Part shown: piece by piece, positions 51,055-59,916 of the stretch
Layout: every line of letters begins with the position of its first letter
How positions within the stretch are numbered: the stretch's first letter is position 1
Source of the DNA: Allobogoriella deserti
GTDB taxonomy: Bacteria > Actinomycetota > Actinomycetes > Actinomycetales > Actinomycetaceae
Direction of reading: 5' to 3'
NCBI RefSeq assembly: GCF_042680605.1
Contig: NZ_JBHUEE010000009.1
Coordinates: 1-64,000 of the forward strand
DNA: 64,000 nucleotides
Notes under the pieces: model-generated
What the model saw: only the letters and a program-made list of their open reading frames with translations
Database searches by the model: none
Told to the model about the DNA's origin: nothing
Position numbers and translations under genes: made by a program

Positions 51055-52364
51055 TTGAGGAAGTCGGGGATGTCCAGATCCTCGTCACGGCGGCGGCGTG
51101 GCGAGTCCTCCTCGAAGACGTGCGGGACCTCGTAGGACCGCTGACGCTGACGCTCGGGCGCATCGTCACCGAGATAGCCCACGCCGTTGCTGCCGGCCGT
51201 GCCGGCGCCGCCCACGGTCGCCGGCTCGGGAGCCGACTGCGACTCGTCCCCGGGCTGAGGCGCCGGCGGTTGGGGGGCGCTGCCGTGCCGCGGCGAGGGG
51301 TCGACAGGCTCGGCGGAGGGTGCAGAGACCACCGACGGGGTGGCGGCGGGCGCCGGCTGCGGCGAGGCCACCTGCCCGACCGGCCGCGCCAGCGTCGACT
51401 CCGCACCAGTGGGCCCGGATCCGTCGTCGAACCCGGCGGCGATGACCGTCACCCGGACCTCGTCGCCCAGCGCGTCGTCGATGACGGCACCGAAGATGAT
51501 GTTGGCCTCCGGATGCGCGGCCTCCTGGACCAGGCGCGCCGCCTCGTGGATCTCGAACAGACCCAGGTCCGAGCCACCCTGGATGGACAGCAGCACACCA
51601 TGAGCGCCGTCGATGCTGGCCTCGAGCAGCGGCGAGGAGATCGCGAGCTCCGAGGCTTGGACGGCACGGTCCTCACCCCTGGCGGACCCGATCCCCATGA
51701 GCGCGCTGCCCGCGCCCTGCATGACCGACTTCACGTCGGCGAAGTCGAGGTTGATGAGACCGGGCGTGGTGATGAGGTCGGTGATGCCCTGGACACCGGA
51801 GAGCAGGACCTGGTCGGCAGACTTGAAGGCATCGAGGACGGAGACGGCCCGGTCGGAGATCGACAGCAGCCGGTCGTTCGGGATGACGATGAGGGTGTCC
51901 ACCTCGGACCGCAGCGCCTCGATGCCGGACTCAGCCTGCACACCGCGGCGACGCCCCTCGAAGGTGAACGGCCGGGTGACCACACCGATGGTCAACGCAC
52001 CGAGCGAACGCGCGATACGCGCGACGACCGGCGCCCCGCCGGTGCCGGTGCCGCCGCCCTCGCCGGCGGTCACGAAGACCATGTCGGCGCCGCGCAGCAC
52101 CTCCTCGATCTCCTCGGCGTGGTCCTCAGCGGCCTTCTTGCCCACTTCAGGGTCAGCGCCCGCTCCGAGCCCGCGCGTGAGGTCACGACCGACGTCGAGC
52201 TTGACGTCGGCGTCGCTCATGAGCAGGGCCTGTGCGTCGGTGTTGATGGCGATGAACTCGACGCCCTTCAACCCGACTTCGATCATGCGGTTGACGGCGT
52301 TCACGCCGCCACCGCCGATTCCGACCACCTTGATGACCGCCAGGTAGTTCTGCGGTGCCGCCAC
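51051..52364 (-). CDS. ftsZ: Cell division protein FtsZ
   Basis: FtsZ is the tubulin-like GTPase of the division ring. The 437-residue product has IKVVGIGGGGVNAVNRM at residue 11, the tubulin signature GEGGGTGTGG (101-110), and NLDFADVKSVM as the T7 region. A low-complexity linker (about 322 to 425) leads to the conserved tail DIPDFLK, which binds SepF. The GTG start has GAGAGGGA upstream. It is set off from ftsQ by a 148-base gap with its own regulatory element. Confidence 0.98.
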   Translation of the reverse strand: MAAPQNYLAVIKVVGIGGGGVNAVNRMIEVGLKGVEFIAINTDAQALLMSDADVKLDVGRDLTRGLGAGADPEVGKKAAEDHAEEIEEVLRGADMVFVTAGEGGGTGTGGAPVVARIARSLGALTIGVVTRPFTFEGRRRGVQAESGIEALRSEVDTLIVIPNDRLLSISDRAVSVLDAFKSADQVLLSGVQGITDLITTPGLINLDFADVKSVMQGAGSALMGIGSARGEDRAVQASELAISSPLLEASIDGAHGVLLSIQGGSDLGLFEIHEAARLVQEAAHPEANIIFGAVIDDALGDEVRVTVIAAGFDDGSGPTGAESTLARPVGQVASPQPAPAATPSVVSAPSAEPVDPSPRHGSAPQPPAPQPGDESQSAPEPATVGGAGTAGSNGVGYLGDDAPERQRQRSYEVPHVFEEDSPRRRRDEDLDIPDFLK

Positions 52365-52402
52365 GTCGGTCCCTCTCGTCGTTCCGGATGACTCTGCCCG
52401 AC

Positions 52403-52442
52403 CTAACCCTCAACCTCTACCTCAGGGTTAGACTTATGTCAT
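52403..52442 (-). promoter_or_regulatory. ftsZ upstream inverted repeat and candidate promoter
   Basis: CTAACCCT (52403-52410) and AGGGTTAG (52424-52431) form an 8-bp perfect dyad with 13 bases between. On the minus strand ATGACA (52442-52437) and TAGAGG (52419-52414) are 17 bases apart, so the dyad overlaps the promoter. It lies 39 to 78 bases before the ftsZ GTG and could bind a division regulator. Confidence 0.55.
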
Positions 52443-52512
52443 TTTCTGCCACCTGTGACGCTAGGTCTCGTGGGGTACCGGAGCAACGACCGCCCCAGGT
52501 GTGTCGCGAGCG

Positions 52513-53424
52513 CTACCCGGACGTGGTCGGCGAACGGGGTACCGAGACGTCGTACTCACTCGCCTGCTCCTCGAGGAGGACGCCGAGCACCTCGGCCTTG
52601 AGCGCGTTCTCCTCCGCGTTCCCCCACCGCACCAGCGCCCCGCCGCCCAGGCGCAGCGTGATCTGGTCCGGAGATTCGGCGCCCGCACGGCTGACCCGGT
52701 CGCGCAGGTCGTCGGGCAGGTCACCGAGCACGGTCAGCACGGCGTCGAGCGCCGGGCCGGTCCGGCCGCTGTCCTCGAGCGGGAGCTCGACCCGCGGCAG
52801 TCCGTCCGGCGCCCGCCGGCGCGTCGCGAGTTGGACACCCTCGTCGTCGACAAGCACCCAACGACCGGAGTCTCGCGCGGCCGCGACCGGTTCACGCGGG
52901 ACGACGGTCACGGACAGCCCGCGCGGCCACGACCGGCTCACCACGACGTCCTCGACGCCGTCGACACCGCGGATGCGGTCGGCGACGGCCGCGGTGTCGA
53001 CCCGCAGCAAGGGCGTGCCGATCTCCGCGTCCAGGGCCGTCCGGACCGCGCCGCGGTCGACGATCCGGGTCATCCCGGACACCTCGACGGCCTCCTCCTC
53101 GACGGCCAGCAGGGGGGAGGCGAGCAGTGCCCAGGCGAGACCGCCCAGCAGCACCACCACCGCGACGGCGATCCCGACACGACGCAGCATCAGCCGCCGT
53201 GCGGCCTGCGCCTGCTCGGCCAGCCGTGCGGATAGGCCCGTGCTGACCACCCGCCGTGGTTGCTCACGGCGCCGCGCCGGTTCCGGCTCCACGACCTCGG
53301 CCTGGACCACCTCACGAGCCTGCCGGGCAGCGGGCCGCCGCGTGAGCGCCTCGCCACGTCGGTCCGCGGACCGGTCCGGCTCGGCCGAGCGGTTGCGGCG
53401 GCGGGGGGCTGCCGGGGGCCTCAC
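52513..53424 (-). CDS. ftsQ: Cell division protein FtsQ
   Basis: FtsQ is a bitopic divisome protein. The 303-residue product has a long basic and Arg-rich cytoplasmic N-terminus (about 1 to 80), one membrane segment (GIAVAVVVLLGGLAWALLA), and an extracellular POTRA domain beginning VEVSGMTRIVDRGAV, then the FtsQ/DivIB domain with SWPRGLSVTVVPREPVA. The GTG at 53424 overlaps the murC stop as GTGA. Confidence 0.93.
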   Translation of the reverse strand: MRPPAAPRRRNRSAEPDRSADRRGEALTRRPAARQAREVVQAEVVEPEPARRREQPRRVVSTGLSARLAEQAQAARRLMLRRVGIAVAVVVLLGGLAWALLASPLLAVEEEAVEVSGMTRIVDRGAVRTALDAEIGTPLLRVDTAAVADRIRGVDGVEDVVVSRSWPRGLSVTVVPREPVAAARDSGRWVLVDDEGVQLATRRRAPDGLPRVELPLEDSGRTGPALDAVLTVLGDLPDDLRDRVSRAGAESPDQITLRLGGGALVRWGNAEENALKAEVLGVLLEEQASEYDVSVPRSPTTSG

Positions 53425-54869
53425 GCCGAGTCCTCCCGGGTGCGCAGCCGGTCGAGGATCACCGGTCCGAGCTCGGTCACGTCCCCGGCACCGACGGTGA
53501 GCACGAGGTCGCCCGGGGCCGCCAGCTCGGCCACGGCGGCCGCCGCCTGCAGCCGGTCGGCGACGTAGCGTCCCCGCGAGCCGGTCACCGTCGGCGTCAT
53601 GGCGTCGGTGATCAGGGCGCCATCGACCCCCGCCACGGGCTCCTCCCGGGCCGGGTACACGTCGGTGACCACCACCTCGTCGGCCGCGGTCAGCGCCTCG
53701 GCGAACCGTCCGGCGAACGCCTGGGTCCGGGAGTACAGGTGCGGTTGGAAGAGCACCACGACCCGGCCCGTCCCGGCGTCCCGGCGCGCCGTCGCGAGCG
53801 TGGCGGCGACCTCGGTGGGGTGGTGCGCGTAGTCGTCCACGACGCGCACTCCCCCGGCCCGCCCCCGCTCCTCGAACCGCCGGCCCGTTCCCGTGAAGGT
53901 GCCGAGTGCGTTCGCCATGACGTCGGGTGCGACGCCGAGCTCGAGGCCGGCCACCCACGCGCCTGCCGCATTGAGCAGCATGTGACCTCCGCCGACCTGC
54001 AGGGCGAGCTCGGCCTCGGCGGTTCCGCCGTGGCCGGTGCGCCGCAGCAATCCACGTGCTCCGCGCGTGCCCGCGGCACCGGAGTCGCCGGTCGCCTCGG
54101 ACTCGCCGGCGGCATCGACGACCTCGACGTGCGCCTCCACGCCGTCGGGCGGGACGGCCCGACCGTAGGTGATCGCCCGCGTGCCGGCCGCGGCCGCCCG
54201 GGCGGCAAGCGCGGCCGAGCCGTCGTCGTCGGCACAGGCGATCAGCACGCCGCCGGGGACGATCAGGTCGGCGAAGTCCTCGAAGGACCGCCGGAACGCC
54301 GCCTCACTCCCATGGTGATCGAGGTGGTCGGGCTCGACATTCGTGACCACGGCGATGCGCGGGTGGTAGTTGAGGAACGAGCCGTCGGACTCGTCGGCCT
54401 CGGCGACGAACACCTGCCCGGAGCCGAGGTGCGCGCCGGTGCCATGAGCGAGCACGGTGCCGCCGATCGCGTACGACGGGTCGAGCCCGGCGTCGGCGAG
54501 AGCCACAGCGAGCATCGCCGACGTCGAGGTCTTCCCGTGCGCCCCGGCGACCGCGACGAAGTCCAGGCCCTCGGCGGCGCGGGCGAGTGCCTGGGAACGG
54601 TGCAGGACGGAAAGTCCGCGTGCCCGGGCGGCCGCAAGCTCGGGGTTCGTCTCGCGGACGGCGGTCGAGACCACGACGGTCGCGCCGTCGGGGACGTGCG
54701 CGGCATCGTGCCCGACCCACGTCTGCACGCCCAGCTCACGCAGGCGCGTCAGCACCGCTGATTCTCGTTGGTCGGAGCCCGAGACGCTGTGCCCGCGCGC
54801 GGCCAGCAGCTCCGCCACGGCGGACATTCCGGCACCGCCCACCCCGAGGAGGTGATACCGCTGCGTCAC
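53421..54869 (-). CDS. murC: UDP-N-acetylmuramate-L-alanine ligase
   Basis: MurC adds L-alanine to UDP-MurNAc. The 482-residue product has HLLGVGGAGMSAVAELL at the N-terminus, the ATP loop VAGAHGKTSTSAML near residue 110, EADESDGSFLNY, and DDYAHHPTEV and FQPHLYSRTQ in the C-terminal domain. The GTG at 54869 overlaps the murG stop as GTGA. It is part of the overlapping mur/fts transcript. Confidence 0.97.
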   Translation of the reverse strand: MTQRYHLLGVGGAGMSAVAELLAARGHSVSGSDQRESAVLTRLRELGVQTWVGHDAAHVPDGATVVVSTAVRETNPELAAARARGLSVLHRSQALARAAEGLDFVAVAGAHGKTSTSAMLAVALADAGLDPSYAIGGTVLAHGTGAHLGSGQVFVAEADESDGSFLNYHPRIAVVTNVEPDHLDHHGSEAAFRRSFEDFADLIVPGGVLIACADDDGSAALAARAAAAGTRAITYGRAVPPDGVEAHVEVVDAAGESEATGDSGAAGTRGARGLLRRTGHGGTAEAELALQVGGGHMLLNAAGAWVAGLELGVAPDVMANALGTFTGTGRRFEERGRAGGVRVVDDYAHHPTEVAATLATARRDAGTGRVVVLFQPHLYSRTQAFAGRFAEALTAADEVVVTDVYPAREEPVAGVDGALITDAMTPTVTGSRGRYVADRLQAAAAVAELAAPGDLVLTVGAGDVTELGPVILDRLRTREDSA

Positions 54870-56029
54870 GACGCCCCTCCGCCCGGGCGCCCGGCCTCGC
54901 GGATCAGGGCCGCCAGGCGGGAGGCGCCATCGGTGGACCCGGCACGGGCGGCGGCCTCGCCCCGGCGGCGCAGTTCGGCGTCGTCGTGCAGCAGCGTGGC
55001 GACGCTCTCCCGCACCCGCGCGGCATCCAGCGCGGCGTCCTCGACGATGACCCCACCCCCGGCCGTGACGACGTCGGTGGCGTTCAGCCGCTGTTCCCCG
55101 TTTCCGATCGGCAACGGGACGTAGACGGCCGGCAGGCCGAGTGCGGCCAGTTCGGCGACTGTCCCGGCCCCGGACCGGCACAGCACGAGGTCGGCGCAGG
55201 CGTACGCGTGCTCCATCGCCCCCAGGTACTCGCGCACGTGGTAACGCTCGCCCACCTCGGGCGCCGCGGCGGCGGCCCGGGCGATCGCGTCGCGGACCGG
55301 CTCGGCCTTCCCGCGCCCGGTCAGGTGCAGCACCTGCGCCCCGCCCGAGACGAGGTCGGCGGCCGCGGCGGAGGCGGCGTCGTTGAGCCGCTTCGCACCG
55401 AGGGATCCGCCGGTCACCAGCAGCGTGGTGCGGTCCGGGTCGAGCTCCAGGGCGGCAGCGCCCGCCGCCCGACGCGCAGCAGTGCCGTCGGCCGTGGCGC
55501 GGTCGGCGACCAGGGCGGCGATCGGAGCACGCAGCGGCAGCCCGGTGACCTCGGTGCGCCCGCGGGCGGCCGTCAGCGGGGTCGACGGGAAGGTGAGTGC
55601 GACGACGTCCGCCCAGCGGGCGCCGACCCGGTTCGCCACCCCCGGCCGGGCGTTCTGCTCGTGGACGACGACGGGCACGCCGCGGCGCCGGGCCGCGAGG
55701 TAGGCGGGCGTGGCGACGTAGCCACCGAATCCCGCGACGACCTGCGCGCCTGTCTCGCTCAGCGCCCGGTCCGCCGCGGCGATCGCGCCGCGCAGCCGGC
55801 CCGGCAGGCGCAGCAGGTCGAGGGAGGGCCGGCGCGGAAGCGGGACACGGTGGATCTCCCGCATCGGGAATCCCGCGTCGGGGACCAAGGTGTGCTCGAG
55901 CCCCTCGACCGTCCCCAGGACGGTCACCTCGGCGTCCTCGTCGGCCAGAGCGGTGGCGGTGGCGAGCAACGGGTTGACGTGCCCGGCGGTCCCGCCTCCC
56001 GCGAGCAGTACCCGGAGCGGTTCAGCCAC
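54866..56029 (-). CDS. murG: UDP-GlcNAc:lipid I GlcNAc transferase (MurG)
   Basis: MurG makes lipid II at the inner membrane face. The 387-residue GT-B protein has the Gly-rich loops LLAGGGTAGHVNP (9-20) and GFGGYVATPAYLA, a third loop LVTGGSLGAKRLN, and the donor site CRSGAGTVAELAALGLPAVYVPLP split over two strands. The GTG at 56029 overlaps ftsW by 8 bases. Confidence 0.97.
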   Translation of the reverse strand: MAEPLRVLLAGGGTAGHVNPLLATATALADEDAEVTVLGTVEGLEHTLVPDAGFPMREIHRVPLPRRPSLDLLRLPGRLRGAIAAADRALSETGAQVVAGFGGYVATPAYLAARRRGVPVVVHEQNARPGVANRVGARWADVVALTFPSTPLTAARGRTEVTGLPLRAPIAALVADRATADGTAARRAAGAAALELDPDRTTLLVTGGSLGAKRLNDAASAAAADLVSGGAQVLHLTGRGKAEPVRDAIARAAAAAPEVGERYHVREYLGAMEHAYACADLVLCRSGAGTVAELAALGLPAVYVPLPIGNGEQRLNATDVVTAGGGVIVEDAALDAARVRESVATLLHDDAELRRRGEAAARAGSTDGASRLAALIREAGRPGGGAS

Positions 56030-57347
56030 GGCGTGACCCCCGGCCGACGACGGCCAGGGACCGGCTCACCACGGCCTTGCGGGTGGCAAGGGCCTTGGCG
56101 GCACCGGGCTCGGTGCGTGCGAAGGCCAGCACGACGCCGAGCGCCACCAGGGTGGAGATCATCGCCGAGCCGCCGGCGGAGACGAGGGGAAGCGGGACGC
56201 CGATGACCGGGAGGAGCCCGATCACCACGCCGATGTTCACCAGGGCCTGGGACAGGATCCAGGACGCGATCGCCGCGGTGGTGATCTGGACGAAGGGGTC
56301 CTTGTGGCGGCGCACGATCCGGAACATGCCCACGGCGAGGCCGCCGAAGAGGACGAGGACGAGGACAGTACCGAGGAGGCCCAGCTCCTCGCCGATGATC
56401 GCGAAGATGAAGTCGTTGTGCGCTTCCGGCAGGTAGGACCACTTCTCTCGCGAGGCACCCAGGCCGACCCCCCCGATACCGCCCGTACCGAGCGCCCACA
56501 GTCCGTGCATGCTCTGGAAGTCCAGGCCGGAGGGATCGTGCCCGCCGTGCCCGAGAAAGCTGAGCACGCGGGCGGTGCGCGAGTCCGAGACGGTGATGAA
56601 GAACGCGGCCGCGCCGGCACCGAGCACGCCGGCTGCGGCGAACCATCGCAGCGGCAGCCCGGCGACGAAGTAGGCACCGGCGACCAGCGCCACCATGACC
56701 AGCACGGTGCCCATGTCGTGCCCGGCGAGGACGAGGCCGAGCGCGGCGAAGGACCCGACCGCGCCGGGCAGGAGGACGTGCTTCCAGTCGTGCAGGAGAC
56801 GGACCTTCCGTGCCAGGACGGTCCCGAGCCACAGCGCGAGCCCCAGCTTGAGGAACTCCGAGGGCTGCAGAGTCTGGGACGTGCCGGGGATGACGATCCA
56901 GTTCCGGTTGCCGTTGACCTCCACGCCCAGCGGACTGAAGATCAGCAGCTGCATAGCGAGCGTGGCGAGCAGGATCAGCCAGGCCAGGCCGCGGTACCAC
57001 TCGACCCGTAACCGGCTGGCGAGGAAGGCCAGGGGAAGCCCGATCAGCACGTACCGGCCTTGCGCAGCGAACGCGGTGTAGGGGCTGTTGCCCTGGTCGA
57101 GCGCCTCGATCGTCGAGGCGGAGAAGACCATGACGGCCCCGAGGAGGAGCAGCAGACCCGCGGAGCCGAGCACCAGGTAGTAGCTGAGCGCGGCGTTCTC
57201 CTTGGGCCGGGTCCGGGTGGCGCGCGCGGTGGCCGGGACGTTGTCGGCGGTCCCGGCCCCGTTGGTCCCGGCCGTGGTGTTCCGGGGCGCGGATGTGGCG
57301 GATCGGCGCATCGGAGGGCGGCGCCGGACGCTTCCCGTGGTGCTCAT
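56022..57347 (-). CDS. ftsW: SEDS peptidoglycan polymerase FtsW
   Basis: FtsW is a SEDS glycosyltransferase for septal wall. The 441-residue product has a hydrophilic N-terminus (about 1 to 52), ten membrane segments, the phrase NRNWIVIPGTSQTLQPSEFLKL, a catalytic-loop region GLWALGTGGIGGVGLGAS and PEAHNDFIFAIIGEELG, and the SEDS signature VIGLLPVIGVPLPLVSAGGS. ATG 57347 overlaps murD as ATGA. The pairing with upstream ftsI fits the known FtsW-FtsI partnership. Confidence 0.96.
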   Translation of the reverse strand: MSTTGSVRRRPPMRRSATSAPRNTTAGTNGAGTADNVPATARATRTRPKENAALSYYLVLGSAGLLLLLGAVMVFSASTIEALDQGNSPYTAFAAQGRYVLIGLPLAFLASRLRVEWYRGLAWLILLATLAMQLLIFSPLGVEVNGNRNWIVIPGTSQTLQPSEFLKLGLALWLGTVLARKVRLLHDWKHVLLPGAVGSFAALGLVLAGHDMGTVLVMVALVAGAYFVAGLPLRWFAAAGVLGAGAAAFFITVSDSRTARVLSFLGHGGHDPSGLDFQSMHGLWALGTGGIGGVGLGASREKWSYLPEAHNDFIFAIIGEELGLLGTVLVLVLFGGLAVGMFRIVRRHKDPFVQITTAAIASWILSQALVNIGVVIGLLPVIGVPLPLVSAGGSAMISTLVALGVVLAFARTEPGAAKALATRKAVVSRSLAVVGRGSRRG

Positions 57348-58828
57348 CGACTGCCTCCCGCGAGGGAACGAGCGGCGCGTGCGAAGGCGTCGCCACGCTC
57401 GGCGTAGTTGCGGAACTGGTCCATGGAGGCGCTGGCAGGTGCCATGAGCACGGTGTCGCCCGGCCGGGCGAGCCGCGCCGCCTCGGCGACCGCCCGCGTC
57501 ATCACATCCCCATCTTCGCCAGGGACGGCCTCGATGACCGGGAGGTCACCCGCGTGTCGTGCGAGCGCGGTACGCAGCGGCTCCCGGTCGACGCCGATCA
57601 GCACCACGGCCCGCAGCTTGTCCCGGTGCGCGGCGACGAGGTCGTCGAACCGCGCCCCCTTCGCGAGCCCGCCGGCGATCCAGACCACAGTGCACTCCGG
57701 CAATGCCCCCAGCGATGCTCCTGCGGCGTGGGCGTTGGTGGCCTTCGAGTCATCGACATAGGCGACGCCGTCGATCTCCGCGACGAGCTCGATCCGGTGG
57801 GCTCCGGGCCGGTACTCGACCAGCCCCTGCCGCACGTGCTCCGGGGCGACGCCATGGGCACGTGCCAGGGCCGCCGCGGCCAGTGCGTCGGCCACGACGT
57901 GCTGAGGCACGGCCCGGTCCGCCGGAGCGAGGTGGGCGAGGTCGGCGGTCGTCGCGAGCTCGACGGCGGCGTGCCGACGCCGGGCCGCCGGTGCGCCGAA
58001 GGCCCGGTCGAGCAGGTAGTCCTCGACGACACCGAGTTGCCCGAGGGCCGGGGCGCCCGTCGTGGTGCCCACCGCCCGGCAGCCCTCGACGACGTCGGCG
58101 TGCTCGACCATCGTCCGCGTGACCGGGTCGTCCTCGTTGTAGACGCAGGCGAGCCGAGTGCGTTCGTACACGCGGGCCTTCGCGTCGCGGTAGGCCTCGT
58201 ACGAGCCGTGCCAGTCGAGGTGGTCGGGTGCCAGGTTGAGGCACGCACTGGCCTCGGGGCTGACCGAGACGGTGCTGTGCAGCTGGAAGCTGGACAGCTC
58301 GACGGCGAGGACGTCCGCTGCGCCCTCGGCGGCCACGCGCACGAGCGGGGTCCCCACGTTGCCGGCCGCCGGGGCCCGCTCCCCCGCCGCGGTGAGGATG
58401 GCCGCGAGCATCGAGACGGTGGTGGTCTTGCCGTTGGTCCCGGTCAACGTCAACCACGGGGCCCGGCTGCCGTCCCGGTGGCGGGCCTGCAGCCGCCAGG
58501 CAAGCTCGACCTCGCTCCAGAGGGACACCCCCTCCGCCGCGGCTCTGGTGTACAGCGGGGAGACCGCCGGGACGCCGGGCGAGACGACCACCACGTCCGG
58601 CTCCTGCCGCAGCACGACCTCGGCAAGCGCCTGCGGATCCGGCGCCGCGACAAGCTCGGCGGAGGCAGGAACCTCACCGGAAGCCCGGGCCGTCTCGACC
58701 GCCTCGGCCGAGGCGTCGTACCCGCCGAGCCAGGCCGGCCCGGCGGTGCCCAGCACGTCCAACGCCGCTCTCCCGGAGGCTCCCAGGCCGACCACCGCGA
58801 CCCTGGCCCCGGCCACTTCGCCGGTCAC
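57344..58828 (-). CDS. murD: UDP-N-acetylmuramoylalanine-D-glutamate ligase
   Basis: MurD adds D-glutamate. The 494-residue product has a Rossmann-like start ARVAVVGLGASGRAALDVL, the ATP loop LTGTNGKTTTVSML near residue 125, NLAPDHLDWHG, and VDDSKATNAHAA near residue 340, the typical MurD motif. The GTG at 58828 overlaps the mraY stop as GTGA; a long upstream open frame inside mraY is ignored. Confidence 0.97.
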   Translation of the reverse strand: MTGEVAGARVAVVGLGASGRAALDVLGTAGPAWLGGYDASAEAVETARASGEVPASAELVAAPDPQALAEVVLRQEPDVVVVSPGVPAVSPLYTRAAAEGVSLWSEVELAWRLQARHRDGSRAPWLTLTGTNGKTTTVSMLAAILTAAGERAPAAGNVGTPLVRVAAEGAADVLAVELSSFQLHSTVSVSPEASACLNLAPDHLDWHGSYEAYRDAKARVYERTRLACVYNEDDPVTRTMVEHADVVEGCRAVGTTTGAPALGQLGVVEDYLLDRAFGAPAARRRHAAVELATTADLAHLAPADRAVPQHVVADALAAAALARAHGVAPEHVRQGLVEYRPGAHRIELVAEIDGVAYVDDSKATNAHAAGASLGALPECTVVWIAGGLAKGARFDDLVAAHRDKLRAVVLIGVDREPLRTALARHAGDLPVIEAVPGEDGDVMTRAVAEAARLARPGDTVLMAPASASMDQFRNYAERGDAFARAARSLAGGSR

Positions 58829-59916
58829 GACGGCGTCACCGTGACCCATTCGGCGTAGAAGATGCCCAGGCCCAGGGCGACGCAGAGCGCGGCGATGATC
58901 CAGAACCGCACGACGATGGTGACCTCGTTCCAGCCCTTGAGCTCGAAGTGGTGGTGCAGCGGTGCCATGCGGAAGACCCGTTTCCCGGTCAGCTTGAAGA
59001 AGCCGATCTGGATGACGTCGCTCATCACGACGACGACGAACAGCCCACCGAGGATCACCGCGAGGAACTCGGTCCGGGTGAGCACGGACAGGCCGGCGAG
59101 CGCACCGCCGAGAGCCAGCGCCCCCGTGTCCCCCATGAAGATCTGTGCCGGCGAGGTGTTCCACCACAGGAACCCGAAGCAGGCGCCGACGATGGCCGCC
59201 GTGACGATGGCGAGGTCGCGGGGGTCGCGGACCTCGTAGCATCCGGGGCCCGGTGCGGCCAGGTACTGGCAGGACTGGTTGGACTGCCAGATGGTGATGA
59301 CCGTGTAGGCGCCGAAGACGAGCATCGACACGCCGGTGGCCAGTCCGTCGAGGCCGTCGGTGAGGTTGACCGCGTTGGTCCAGGCCGTGATGAGGAAGTT
59401 CGCCCACAGCACGAACAGCACCAGGCCGAGGCCCGCGCCGGCGAAGGCGAGGTCGATGTTCGTGTCGCGGATGAAGGAGATCCGCGTCGAGGCCGGCGTC
59501 CGGTAGTTCTCGTTGGCGAACTGCAGCGCCAGGACGGAGAACGTGATGCCGATGACGGCCTGGCCGATGATCTTCCCGCGTTCGGTCAGGCCGAGCGAAC
59601 GCTGCCGGGAGATCTTGATGTAGTCGTCCAGGAAGCCGACGAGGCCCATGCCGACCATGAGCAGCAGGAGCAGCATGCCCGAGAGGTTCGGCAGGCGGGC
59701 GCTGGCCAGGTTGGAGACGGCGTACCCGATCACCGTCGCGGCGATGATGACGACGCCGCCCATGGTGGGCGTGCCGCGCTTGGTGAAGTGCGCCGTCGGC
59801 CCGTCCTGGCGGATGAACTGACCGTAGTTCTTGGCCACCAGGAGCCGGATGAACAACGGCGTGCCCGCCATCGCGACCACGAGGGCGACGGCGCCGGAGA
59901 TGAGGACGGACATCAT
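58825..59916 (-). CDS. mraY: Phospho-N-acetylmuramoyl-pentapeptide transferase
   Basis: MraY transfers phospho-MurNAc-pentapeptide to undecaprenyl phosphate, forming lipid I. The 363-residue product has about ten membrane helices. Catalytic motifs are GFLDDYIKI, NAVNLTDGLDGLA, MGDTGALALG and APLHHHFELKGW. Two consecutive ATGs (59916 and 59913) follow; the first overlaps the murF stop as ATGA. Confidence 0.97.
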   Translation of the reverse strand: MMSVLISGAVALVVAMAGTPLFIRLLVAKNYGQFIRQDGPTAHFTKRGTPTMGGVVIIAATVIGYAVSNLASARLPNLSGMLLLLLMVGMGLVGFLDDYIKISRQRSLGLTERGKIIGQAVIGITFSVLALQFANENYRTPASTRISFIRDTNIDLAFAGAGLGLVLFVLWANFLITAWTNAVNLTDGLDGLATGVSMLVFGAYTVITIWQSNQSCQYLAAPGPGCYEVRDPRDLAIVTAAIVGACFGFLWWNTSPAQIFMGDTGALALGGALAGLSVLTRTEFLAVILGGLFVVVVMSDVIQIGFFKLTGKRVFRMAPLHHHFELKGWNEVTIVVRFWIIAALCVALGLGIFYAEWVTVTPS

